A stretch of 6,067 bases of DNA, from the NCBI GenBank assembly GCA_009926035.1, contig RFPQ01000053.1, positions 1 to 6,067 on the forward strand. The letters run 5' to 3'. Positions 1 through 6,067 of the stretch are shown here, in pieces; within the stretch, counting starts at the first letter, position 1, and the number at the start of each line of letters is the position of its first letter. This stretch comes from Betaproteobacteria bacterium. GTDB lineage: Bacteria > Pseudomonadota > Gammaproteobacteria > Burkholderiales > Methylophilaceae. The notes below the pieces were generated by a model. The model saw nothing but the letters and a program-made list of their open reading frames with translations, ran no database searches and was not told the DNA's origin. The position numbers and the translations under genes are program-made.

Positions 1-147
1 TTCTTATGGTTTCGTGCCACATTCCCTCGTTATCGATATGATCAAATTATGCGATTAGGCTGGAAAATTTTTATTCCAATTACAATTGCATGGATAGTAT
101 TTATTGGCGGCATCATGCAAACCTCATGGGGATATCTATTTCACTAA
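1..147 (+). CDS. nuoH: NADH-quinone oxidoreductase subunit H (NuoH), 3' end only
   Basis: Only the last 48 codons and the TAA stop (145-147) are present; the 5' part lies before the window. NuoH is the membrane subunit that, with the peripheral arm, forms the quinone chamber of complex I and links quinone reduction to the proton channels. The visible residues begin with the NuoH C-terminal signature [18 protein letters not shown] (residues 5-22 of the fragment). One last hydrophobic membrane segment follows (about 23-41), and the protein ends in WGYLFH. The Arg-rich motif and its position just before the final helix are characteristic of the NuoH/ND1 family. The stop codon directly abuts the nuoI start with no intervening base, as expected in a nuo operon. 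No sign of disruption. The fragment is short, but family and gene order agree, so the assignment is firm. Confidence 0.95.
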   Translation, partial: FLWFRATFPRYRYDQIMRLGWKIFIPITIAWIVFIGGIMQTSWGYLFH

Positions 148-639
148 ATGATTAAAAAAATCAAACAATTCCTATCAAGTCTTATGCTCATTGAGCTTCT
201 TAAAGGCATGCTCCTTACAGGCCGCTATTTCTTTGCAAGAAAGATTACTGTGCAGTATCCGGAAGAAAGAACGCCACAATCTAATCGCTTTAGAGGTCTT
301 CATGCGCTTCGTCGTTATGCAAATGGTGAAGAGCGTTGTATTGCCTGTAAGTTATGTGAAGCTGTATGCCCTGCTATGGCAATTACGATTGAGTCTGAAG
401 AGCGTGAAGATAAAACAAGACGTACCACCCGTTATGACATTGATCTTACTAAATGTATCTTTTGTGGTTTTTGTGAAGAATCTTGTCCAGTGGATTCTAT
501 TGTTGAAACAAGAATTTTTGATTACCACGGGGAGTCTCGGGGCGATTTAATTTATACGAAAGACATGTTGCTTGCCGTAGGTGACAAATATGAAAAACAA
601 ATTGCAGAAGACCGTGCTCAAGATGAGAGGTTTCGATAA
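148..639 (+). CDS. nuoI: NADH-quinone oxidoreductase subunit I (NuoI), 8Fe ferredoxin-type subunit
   Basis: This 163-residue peripheral-arm subunit carries two 4Fe-4S clusters (N6a and N6b in family nomenclature), which pass electrons towards the terminal cluster near quinone. Both cluster motifs are intact: C64-x2-C67-x2-C70-x3-C74P and C103-x2-C106-x2-C109-x3-C113P. In this fold the fourth Cys of each motif ligates the other cluster. The N-terminal 30 residues form a hydrophobic/basic amphipathic segment ([19 protein letters not shown]) expected to lie on the membrane surface over NuoH. The C-terminus ([18 protein letters not shown], then an acidic/basic tail) is typical of the short alpha/betaproteobacterial form; E. 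coli NuoI is longer, about 180 residues. The ATG at 148 follows the nuoH stop directly. A GGGGA at 128-131/132 is too far upstream (about 15 bases) to be a convincing ribosome site, so initiation is probably coupled to nuoH translation. Length and motifs are complete. Confidence 0.98.
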   Translation: MIKKIKQFLSSLMLIELLKGMLLTGRYFFARKITVQYPEERTPQSNRFRGLHALRRYANGEERCIACKLCEAVCPAMAITIESEEREDKTRRTTRYDIDLTKCIFCGFCEESCPVDSIVETRIFDYHGESRGDLIYTKDMLLAVGDKYEKQIAEDRAQDERFR

Positions 640-642
640 ATC

Positions 643-1269
643 ATGATTGAATTTAAAGATTTTGTATTTTATGTTTTATCCTTCGTGCTTATTGTTTCAG
701 GATTAAGCGTAATTACTTCTAGGAACCCTGTAACTGCAGCACTATCTTTAGTATTAGCATTTTTTAACGCCGCAGGTATCTGGCTTCTGTTGCAAGCTGA
801 ATTTTTAGCGATTGCATTGGTGTTGGTTTATGTAGGTGCTGTGATGGTCTTATTTCTATTTGTGGTAATGATGCTTGATATCAATCTAGATAAATTAAGA
901 GAAGGGTTCTGGGATTACTTACCTATGGCAGGATTTATAGGCCTTCTCATGATGGTTGAAATGGTAATGGTTTTTAAAACCAAACCATTTAATCTAGCGC
1001 CTATTGCAGAGCCAATTTCAAATACCTCGAATACAGAAATGATAGGCAATACTTTATATTCTAATTACGTGCTCCCGTTTGAACTTGCTTCCGTTGTCTT
1101 ACTTATTGCTATTGTTTCAGCAATTGCTTTAACACTGCGCGATCGTAAAGATAGCAAAAAAACAAATCCTGCTGATCAGGTCGCTGTGAAGCGTCAAGAT
1201 CGTGTGCGAATAGTTAGAATGAAATCAGAGGAAAAGTATATAAAACCTAAAGCGAAGGAAAGAACATGA
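643..1269 (+). CDS. nuoJ: NADH-quinone oxidoreductase subunit J (NuoJ), membrane subunit
   Basis: This 208-residue integral membrane subunit is the ND6 homologue and lies between the quinone-binding region and the proton channels. Hydrophobic helices are visible at about 7-24, 29-50, 55-78, 92-111 and 144-165. The family hallmark is [16 protein letters not shown] (63-78), the third helix, which carries the pi-bulge thought to switch during turnover. It is preceded by the conserved acidic pair-partner region AEFLAI (E53). The last helix ([26 protein letters not shown]) starts at about P145. A strongly basic hydrophilic tail follows (about 166-208, 16 Lys/Arg), longer than in E. coli NuoJ (about 184 residues in all) and, from memory, common in betaproteobacteria. 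The gene begins 3 bases after the nuoI stop. A GAGAGG at 625-630 lies 12 bases upstream of the ATG, a loose ribosome-site match. The stop overlaps the nuoK start as ATGA. Confidence 0.97.
   Translation: MIEFKDFVFYVLSFVLIVSGLSVITSRNPVTAALSLVLAFFNAAGIWLLLQAEFLAIALVLVYVGAVMVLFLFVVMMLDINLDKLREGFWDYLPMAGFIGLLMMVEMVMVFKTKPFNLAPIAEPISNTSNTEMIGNTLYSNYVLPFELASVVLLIAIVSAIALTLRDRKDSKKTNPADQVAVKRQDRVRIVRMKSEEKYIKPKAKERT
1255..1259 (+). promoter_or_regulatory. Ribosome binding site of nuoK
   Basis: AAGGA sits 6 bases before the nuoK ATG at 1266, inside the last codons of nuoJ. It is the clearest classical Shine-Dalgarno match in the window. It supports the ATGA-overlapping start of nuoK over any downstream Met codon. 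Confidence 0.7.
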
Positions 1270-1571
1270 TTGGCTTATCTCATTACCTTATCCTTGCTGC
1301 AATTTTGTTTACGATCAGTGTAGTTGGTATTTTTCTTAACCGAAAAAATATCATTATTTTGCTTATGTCGATTGAGCTTATGTTGCTTGCCGTGAATATT
1401 AACTTTATTGCTTTTTCACATTACTTAAATGATATTGCCGGACAAATTTTTGTGTTCTTTATTTTAACGGTAGCAGCTGCAGAGTCAGCAATAGGCTTAG
1501 CTATTATCGTTTTAATTTTTAGAAATACTCGCTCTATTAACGTTGACGATTTAAATCGTCTTAACGGGTGA
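1266..1571 (+). CDS. nuoK: NADH-quinone oxidoreductase subunit K (NuoK), membrane subunit
   Basis: NuoK is the ND4L homologue. It is a 101-residue three-helix membrane subunit that forms, with NuoJ, the proton pathway next to NuoN. The length is the standard family size. Helices are visible at about 5-23, 28-50 and 59-86. The two membrane-buried glutamates essential in the family are present: E37 in [11 protein letters not shown] and E73 in [11 protein letters not shown] (E36 and E72 in E. coli numbering). The C-terminus [11 protein letters not shown] is the usual short polar tail. The start overlaps the nuoJ stop by four bases (ATGA) and has an AAGGA ribosome site at 1255-1259, so reinitiation or coupling with nuoJ is likely. 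The TGA stop (1569-1571) lies within the ribosome site of nuoL, and the last 20 or so bases of the gene form a palindrome/hairpin (1541-1566). Confidence 0.98.
   Translation: MIGLSHYLILAAILFTISVVGIFLNRKNIIILLMSIELMLLAVNINFIAFSHYLNDIAGQIFVFFILTVAAAESAIGLAIIVLIFRNTRSINVDDLNRLNG
1541..1566 (+). other. Palindrome / potential RNA hairpin at the nuoK 3' end
   Basis: The core GACGATTTAAATCGTC (1545-1560) is a perfect 16-base palindrome. As RNA it can form a 6-bp stem with a TTAA loop (1551-1554). After a 2-base bulge (1561-1562) the stem extends by CGTT (1541-1544) pairing with AACG (1563-1566), about 10 bp in total. It lies in coding sequence for the conserved NuoK tail (VDDLNRLNG) and ends at the nuoL ribosome site. 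It lacks a T-tract, so it is not an intrinsic terminator. A regulatory role is inference; codon constraint alone may explain it. Confidence 0.4.
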
Positions 1572-1573
1572 TC
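1566..1573 (+). promoter_or_regulatory. Extended ribosome binding site deciding the TTG start of nuoL
   Basis: GGGTGATC precedes the TTG at 1576. Its GGTGATC (1567-1573) is fully complementary to the GATCACC at the conserved 3' end of 16S rRNA, whose full complement is TAAGGAGGTGATC. In that alignment the GG core ends 7 bases before the TTG, a normal spacing. The site overlaps the nuoK stop TGA (1569-1571), so a terminating ribosome sits directly on it. It supports TTG as the true start. Confidence 0.6.
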
Positions 1574-1575
1574 AC

Positions 1576-3579
1576 TTGAATTCTATTTATTCATATCTAG
1601 CAGTTCCGTTATTGCCTCTTATAGCGTCTTTCTCTGTAGGCATCTTAGGTCGAAAATTACCCGAGTTTTTTGCATCAAGCATAACTATTTTGTCTGTGTT
1701 TATTGCATTTGTTCTTTCATGTATCACGCTTAATGAAACATTAAATGGGTTAGTTTTAAATCAGACAATCTATCAGTGGCTTCTTACAGGCCATTATCAA
1801 TTTGAAGTTGGATTTTTAATTGATAATTTAACAGCCATGATGATGGTTGTTGTAACTTTTGTATCGCTGATGGTTCACATTTACACGATGGGTTATATGA
1901 AAGGGGATCCAGGCTATCGAAGATTCTTTAGTTATATCTCCTTATTTACTTTTTCAATGTTGATGTTAGTTATGAGTAATAATTTCATGCAGCTCTTTTT
2001 TGGATGGGAAGCAGTAGGCCTTGTCTCTTATCTTCTTATTGGATTCTGGTTTGAAAGACCCACTGCAATTTATGCAAATCTCAAAGCTTTTCTGGTTAAT
2101 CGAGTTGGGGATTTTGGTTTTATTTTAGGGATTGCTTTAATTCTTTATTGGACAGGTTCTCTCGATTACGCAACGGTATTTAAAAGCACAGGAATTATAG
2201 CGGCCCACACGATGCAGTTATTTGGACAGCCTGTTTCTGTAGTCACAGTAATATGTATTCTGTTATTTATTGGAGCTATGGGCAAATCTGCACAAGTGCC
2301 ATTGCATGTTTGGCTTCCAGATTCAATGGAAGGCCCGACACCTATATCCGCGTTGATTCATGCTGCGACGATGGTCACTGCAGGTATTTTTATGGTTTCA
2401 CGAACATCACCTTTATTTGAATTATCTGATACTGCACTTTCTTTTGTTATGATCATTGGCGCTATTACCGCATTATTTATGGGTTTATTAGGCATTATTC
2501 AAAATGACATTAAGCGTGTTATTGCGTACTCAACACTTTCACAATTAGGTTATATGACAGTAGCGTTAGGCGCCTCAGCTTATTCAGTGGCTATGTTTCA
2601 TTTAATGACACATGCATTCTTTAAAGCTTTGCTTTTCTTGGGTGCTGGTTCAGTCATTATAGGTATGCATCATGATCAAAATATTCAACACATGGGCAAT
2701 TTAAAAAAATATATGCCTATTACATGGATTACTTTTTTAATTGGCTCTTTAGCATTAATAGGTACACCATTATTTTCAGGATTCTATTCAAAAGATAGCT
2801 TGATTGAAGCTGTGAAATTCTCCCATATCACAGGAAGCCACTTCGCTTATTTTGCTGTATTGATAGGCGTTTTTATAACGGCTTTTTATTCGTTTAGACT
2901 TTATTTCCTAGTATTTCATGGCAAAGAAAAATGGCGTCTTCAGAAGTTGATGCATCATGATGACCACCATCATGGCTTGAGCGCAAAAGATAACCCACAC
3001 GAGAGTCCTTTAAGTGTCACTTTACCTTTAGCACTGCTTGCCATCCCGTCTTTAGTAATTGGCTACATGACAATCGAGCCTATATTGTTCGGTAACTTTT
3101 TTGCAAAGAGCATTTTCTTAGATATTAAAGCGCATCCTTCGATGGAACACTTAAGCCATCATTTCCATGAAATTTATCATGGACCTTTTGGCATGGCATT
3201 ACATAGCCTAGTGAGCTTACCTTTCTTATTTGCATTAAGTGGGGTTGCTTTAGCTTATTACTGTTACCAAATGAATTTAAATTTACCCAAAGCTATTTTC
3301 AATCGAACACAAATGATTTATCGCATATTAGAAAATAAATATGGATTTGATACATTTAATGAAAAGTTTTTTGCTTTTGGCAGTCGTTTTTTAGGTGAAA
3401 GATTCTGGCAAATAGGTGATGTCAAAATTATTGATGGATGGCTTGTCAATGGAACAGCAAAGTCTATCGGTAAGTTTGCAGAAAAAATACGCGTGATTCA
3501 ATCGGGTTATATTTACCATTATGCTTTTGCGATGGTGATAGGTGTATTTTTATTTTTAACCTTCTTTATAAAAATATAA
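1576..3579 (+). CDS. nuoL: NADH-quinone oxidoreductase subunit L (NuoL), distal antiporter-like subunit
   Basis: NuoL is the ND5 homologue, the distal Mrp-antiporter-like proton channel of the membrane arm. The 667 residues include about 16 membrane helices. Proton-path residues are in place: E145 (GWEAVGLVSYLLIGFW), K237 and H244 (KSAQVPLHVWLPDS), H262 (LIHAATMVTAG), K350 (HAFFKALLFLGAGS) and D407 (SGFYSKD). The motif QNDIKRVIAYSTLSQLGYM (309-327) recurs in NuoM and NuoN. The C-terminal extension contains the lateral amphipathic helix (about 575-635) and a final anchoring helix (about 645-665). Two His-rich segments stand out, 460-466 and 520-535. The start is TTG at 1576. The frame is closed upstream by TAA at 1552-1554, no ATG or GTG lies between, and the first in-frame ATG is near residue 88, inside the conserved region; MNSIYSYLAVPLLPL is a normal NuoL N-terminus. 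It begins 4 bases after nuoK and ends 1 base before nuoM. Confidence 0.98.
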   Translation: MNSIYSYLAVPLLPLIASFSVGILGRKLPEFFASSITILSVFIAFVLSCITLNETLNGLVLNQTIYQWLLTGHYQFEVGFLIDNLTAMMMVVVTFVSLMVHIYTMGYMKGDPGYRRFFSYISLFTFSMLMLVMSNNFMQLFFGWEAVGLVSYLLIGFWFERPTAIYANLKAFLVNRVGDFGFILGIALILYWTGSLDYATVFKSTGIIAAHTMQLFGQPVSVVTVICILLFIGAMGKSAQVPLHVWLPDSMEGPTPISALIHAATMVTAGIFMVSRTSPLFELSDTALSFVMIIGAITALFMGLLGIIQNDIKRVIAYSTLSQLGYMTVALGASAYSVAMFHLMTHAFFKALLFLGAGSVIIGMHHDQNIQHMGNLKKYMPITWITFLIGSLALIGTPLFSGFYSKDSLIEAVKFSHITGSHFAYFAVLIGVFITAFYSFRLYFLVFHGKEKWRLQKLMHHDDHHHGLSAKDNPHESPLSVTLPLALLAIPSLVIGYMTIEPILFGNFFAKSIFLDIKAHPSMEHLSHHFHEIYHGPFGMALHSLVSLPFLFALSGVALAYYCYQMNLNLPKAIFNRTQMIYRILENKYGFDTFNEKFFAFGSRFLGERFWQIGDVKIIDGWLVNGTAKSIGKFAEKIRVIQSGYIYHYAFAMVIGVFLFLTFFIKI

Positions 3580-3580
3580 G

Positions 3581-5083
3581 ATGAATTTAACTCATATATT
3601 AAGTTATTCAATTTGGACGCCTATCTTTTTAGGTGGACTTATACTTTTATTAAGCGGAAAAGTAAGTGATACACAAGCTAAATGGCTTTCGCTTATCAGC
3701 AGCGTGATTTCATTTTTAATCACGATTCCGCTTTACACGACCTTTGATTTTTCTTTTGGACAGTTTCAATTCCAGGAATTTTTTCATTGGATTCCAGCTT
3801 TTCATATCAACTATCATTTAGGTGTAGATGGATTCGCTATACCTTTAATTCTTTTAACAAGCTTCACTACAGTAATTGTAGTCATCGCCTCATGGCGATC
3901 TATAGAAGACCGTATTGCACAATACATGGCGGCTTTCTTGATCATGTCAGGCCTTATGATTGGCGTTTTTAGTGCGCTTGATGCCATGCTTTATTATATT
4001 TTCTGGGAAGCTATGCTTATCCCTATGTTCTTAGTGATTGGTATTTGGGGCGGACCAAATCGCATTTATGCCACGATCAAATTCTTTTTATATACTGTTT
4101 TAGGTTCTTTATTGATGTTGGTAGCGTTCATTTATCTCTACCTACATACCCATTCATTTGAGATAGTGAATTTCTACAATGCCGGACTTAGTCTTTATCC
4201 TCAGATTTTTATCTTCTTAGCTTTGTTTATGGCGTTTGCAGTCAAAATTCCAATGTGGCCTTTGCATACATGGTTGCCCGATGCTCACGTTGAAGCACCG
4301 ACAGGAGGTTCAGTAGTCTTAGCAGCAGTGATGCTGAAATTAGGTGCATATAGCTTTATGCGATTTGCGATGCCAATCGCACCCGAGGCTGCAATCTATT
4401 TGAAAGAGTTTATGGTGACTCTATCACTCATTGCTATTTTATATATTGCATTGATTGCAATTGTTCAAAAAGATATGAAAAAATTGATCGCTTATTCATC
4501 GATCTCACATATGGGCTTTGTGACGTTAGGCTTATTTATGTTTAATTCAATTGGTATTGAGGGTGCATACGTTCAAATGATTTCTCATGGTTTTATTTCA
4601 GCCGCGATGTTTTTATCTGTAGGAGTTTTATACGATAGATTACATACAAGACAGATTGCAGATTATGGTGGCGTCATTCACGCAATGCCAACTTTTGGAG
4701 CCTTTGCAGTATTTTTTGCTATGGCTAACTGCGGACTGCCTGGTACTTCAGGATTTGTAGGCGAATTTATGGTTATTATGGGCGCAATGCAGAATAATTT
4801 CTGGATTGCTTTGATTGCAGCAAGCTCTCTTATTTTCGGTGCAGCTTATTCCTTATGGATGGTTAAGCGAGTATTTTATGGTGAAGCGCGCAACCAAAAA
4901 ATCAGAGCGTTAAAAGATATCTCTTGGCGTGAGTTTTTCATTCTTTCTGTATTGGCACTTCTTATTATTTTAATAGGCGTATATCCGAAGATTATTACAG
5001 ATATGACAAATGCAACAACAGTTCAATTTTTAGAGCATATGCATTTGATAAAACCTATCACATCATTACCACTGGATGTTTAA
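3581..5083 (+). CDS. nuoM: NADH-quinone oxidoreductase subunit M (NuoM), antiporter-like subunit
   Basis: NuoM is the ND4 homologue, the middle antiporter-like proton channel between NuoL and NuoN. It has 500 residues and about 14 membrane helices, normal for the family. Key residues visible are E143 (FWEAMLIPMFLVIGIWGG), K222 and H229 (KIPMWPLHTWLPDAH), K253 (VMLKLGAYSFMRF), H336 (MISHGFISAAMF) and E395 (GTSGFVGEFMVIMG). These match the Glu, TM7 Lys, His, TM8 Lys and TM12 Glu of E. coli NuoM. The QKDMKKLIAYSSISHMGFV segment (296-314) is the counterpart of similar stretches in NuoL and NuoN. The ATG at 3581 starts one base after the nuoL TAA. The preceding bases are almost all A/T with no Shine-Dalgarno match, so translation is probably coupled to nuoL termination. 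The N-terminus (MNLTHILSYSIWTPIFLGGL) is as expected. The stop directly abuts the nuoN start. Confidence 0.98.
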   Translation: MNLTHILSYSIWTPIFLGGLILLLSGKVSDTQAKWLSLISSVISFLITIPLYTTFDFSFGQFQFQEFFHWIPAFHINYHLGVDGFAIPLILLTSFTTVIVVIASWRSIEDRIAQYMAAFLIMSGLMIGVFSALDAMLYYIFWEAMLIPMFLVIGIWGGPNRIYATIKFFLYTVLGSLLMLVAFIYLYLHTHSFEIVNFYNAGLSLYPQIFIFLALFMAFAVKIPMWPLHTWLPDAHVEAPTGGSVVLAAVMLKLGAYSFMRFAMPIAPEAAIYLKEFMVTLSLIAILYIALIAIVQKDMKKLIAYSSISHMGFVTLGLFMFNSIGIEGAYVQMISHGFISAAMFLSVGVLYDRLHTRQIADYGGVIHAMPTFGAFAVFFAMANCGLPGTSGFVGEFMVIMGAMQNNFWIALIAASSLIFGAAYSLWMVKRVFYGEARNQKIRALKDISWREFFILSVLALLIILIGVYPKIITDMTNATTVQFLEHMHLIKPITSLPLDV

Positions 5084-6067
5084 ATGAATCAATTCATTCA
5101 ATCTGATCTTTCTTTAATCTTGCCAGAAATTTTTGTGCTTTTAATGGCAATGGTTGTGCTTATGACAGATTTATTTATTAAGCCTTCGATGCGTTGGATT
5201 ATTTTTGCTTTATCTCAATTTGCCTTAATAGGCGCTGCTTATTTGACTGGTCAACATTTTAATCATCAAACTGAATTTGCTTTTTCTAATATGTTTGTTC
5301 GTGATGGTTTAGCGGATCTTTTGAAGATGATGAGTTATTTGGGAACGTCACTGATTTTTTTCTATAGTCGTTCTTATATGAAAGATCGTAATTTATATCG
5401 TGGCGAATATTTTTCATTAGTTCTATTTGCTTTGCTTGGGATGATGATTATGATTTCTAGTCATAATATGCTGCTCGTTTATATGGGTCTCGAGCTTCTC
5501 TCTTTATGTTTATATTCTCTAACAGCTCTTGATCGTGATAATCAAAAAGCGACTGAGTCTGCAATTAAATATTTTGTATTAGGCGCTCTCGCATCAGGGC
5601 TTCTTCTGTATGGTATGTCAATGATTTATGGCGCGACATCAAGCTTAGATTTAAAAGTGATTTCGACCGCATTGTTAAATCACCCTACAGACCATGCCAT
5701 TCTTGTTTTAGGCCTTGTTTTTGTAGTTGCTGGCCTTGCTTTTAAATTAGGCGCAGTGCCATTTCAAATGTGGGTGCCGGATGTATATGAAGGCTCGCCC
5801 TCATCTATTGCTATGCTGATTAGTTCCGTGCCTAAATTAGCAGCTTTTGCTATTACCGTTCGTATATTAGGTGACGGTCTTCAATCTATGATGGTAGATT
5901 GGAAGCAAATGATGTTTATTATGGCGATACTTTCTATTGGTATTGGAAATGTTACAGCGATTGTACAAACAAATATCAAGCGCATGTATGCATATTCAAC
6001 GATTTCTCATATTGGTTTTATTCTTTTCGGATTCATGAGTGGAACACTCAATGGTTATGCATCAAGT
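5084..6067 (+). CDS. nuoN: NADH-quinone oxidoreductase subunit N (NuoN), 5' part; runs off the window
   Basis: An open frame of 328 codons continues to the last base without a stop. Family members have about 480-490 residues, so roughly the last third is missing. NuoN is the ND2 homologue, the proximal antiporter-like channel that contacts NuoK. Visible are E137 (VYMGLELLSLCLYSL), the TM6-region signature AIKYFVLGALASGLLLYGMSM, K221 (TM7), K251 (VPKLAAFAI, TM8) and QTNIKRMYAYSTISHIGF (295-312). The TM12 lysine of the family would lie beyond the end. At residue 228 the motif reads VPFQMWVPDVY. NuoL (VPLHVWLPD) and NuoM (WPLHTWLPD) have His there, as do, from memory, most NuoN proteins. The ATG at 5084 follows the nuoM TAA directly. 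A weak GGA (5074-5076) lies 7 bases upstream. No frameshift is seen. Confidence 0.97.
   Translation, partial: MNQFIQSDLSLILPEIFVLLMAMVVLMTDLFIKPSMRWIIFALSQFALIGAAYLTGQHFNHQTEFAFSNMFVRDGLADLLKMMSYLGTSLIFFYSRSYMKDRNLYRGEYFSLVLFALLGMMIMISSHNMLLVYMGLELLSLCLYSLTALDRDNQKATESAIKYFVLGALASGLLLYGMSMIYGATSSLDLKVISTALLNHPTDHAILVLGLVFVVAGLAFKLGAVPFQMWVPDVYEGSPSSIAMLISSVPKLAAFAITVRILGDGLQSMMVDWKQMMFIMAILSIGIGNVTAIVQTNIKRMYAYSTISHIGFILFGFMSGTLNGYASS

Noticed and set aside
191..550. A 119-codon open frame overlapping nuoI in another frame
   Set aside because: It lies wholly inside nuoI, whose two cluster motifs prove the other frame. Its translation shows no domain and arises from AT-rich codon shadowing.
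214..1794. The shared 10-base word CTTACAGGCC in nuoI (near 215) and nuoL (near 1784)
   Set aside because: Both encode a Leu-Thr-Gly in unrelated contexts, there are only two copies, and the flanks differ. It is not a repeat element or uptake signal that I can support.
3652..3733. Inverted repeats in nuoM: CGTGATT (3703-3709) with AATCACG (3718-3724), and AAGCGGAA (3652-3659) with TTCCGCTT (3726-3733)
   Set aside because: They are short, internal to coding sequence and separated by long or irregular spacing, with no T-tract or gene boundary nearby. This is within what chance gives in 6 kb.
3787..3972. A 61-codon open frame inside nuoM
   Set aside because: It is contained in well-conserved nuoM sequence, has no ribosome site or recognisable domain, and is best read as a shadow frame.
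1576..6067. Sequence similarity among nuoL, nuoM and nuoN as a possible recent tandem duplication
   Set aside because: The shared motifs (for example the KR/KK-x-x-AYS-x-(L/I)S segment) reflect the ancient common origin of the Mrp-type antiporter subunits. Elsewhere the three proteins are highly diverged.
1..6067. A novel defence, mobile or otherwise undescribed system in the window
   Set aside because: Every gene is an intact, colinear complex I subunit, and no base stretch longer than 4 lies outside them on the + strand. No competing - strand gene is supported.

Overview
The window is an uninterrupted run of respiratory complex I (proton-translocating NADH:quinone oxidoreductase, NDH-1) genes, all on the + strand, in the usual bacterial order: nuoH (3' end only), nuoI, nuoJ, nuoK, nuoL, nuoM, nuoN (5' part only). 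Every base lies in one of these genes or in a gap of 0 to 4 bases. There are no RNA genes, mobile elements, CRISPR arrays, promoters or terminators that I can support, and no stretch without a gene.

The DNA is AT-rich (roughly 35-40% GC, judged by eye from a few lines), but the proteins look betaproteobacterial. NuoI has the short 163-residue form, NuoJ has the long basic C-terminal tail, and NuoL is about 670 residues with a His-rich loop, against about 613 in E. coli. An AT-rich betaproteobacterium, such as a streamlined freshwater or marine methylotroph of the Methylophilaceae, would fit. That placement is inference from remembered family features, not from a search.

Layout: 1-147 is the end of nuoH, the quinone-site membrane subunit. 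148-639 is nuoI, the peripheral-arm subunit with two 4Fe-4S clusters. 643-1269 and 1266-1571 are nuoJ and nuoK, small membrane subunits that overlap by ATGA. 1576-3579, 3581-5083 and 5084-6067 are nuoL, nuoM and nuoN, the three antiporter-like proton-channel subunits, with nuoN running off the window. Electrons pass through the NuoI clusters towards quinone at the NuoH interface. The energy is relayed through H/J/K to the N, M and L channels. The NuoL lateral helix runs along the membrane arm.

The genes are packed end to end, which implies one polycistronic mRNA with translational coupling. No new system is evident. The points most worth a second look are: a Gln in NuoN where NuoL and NuoM (and, from memory, most NuoN proteins) have a conserved His in the central proton path; a TTG start for nuoL supported by an extended anti-16S match overlapping the nuoK stop; and a perfect 16-base palindrome at the end of nuoK just upstream of that start.
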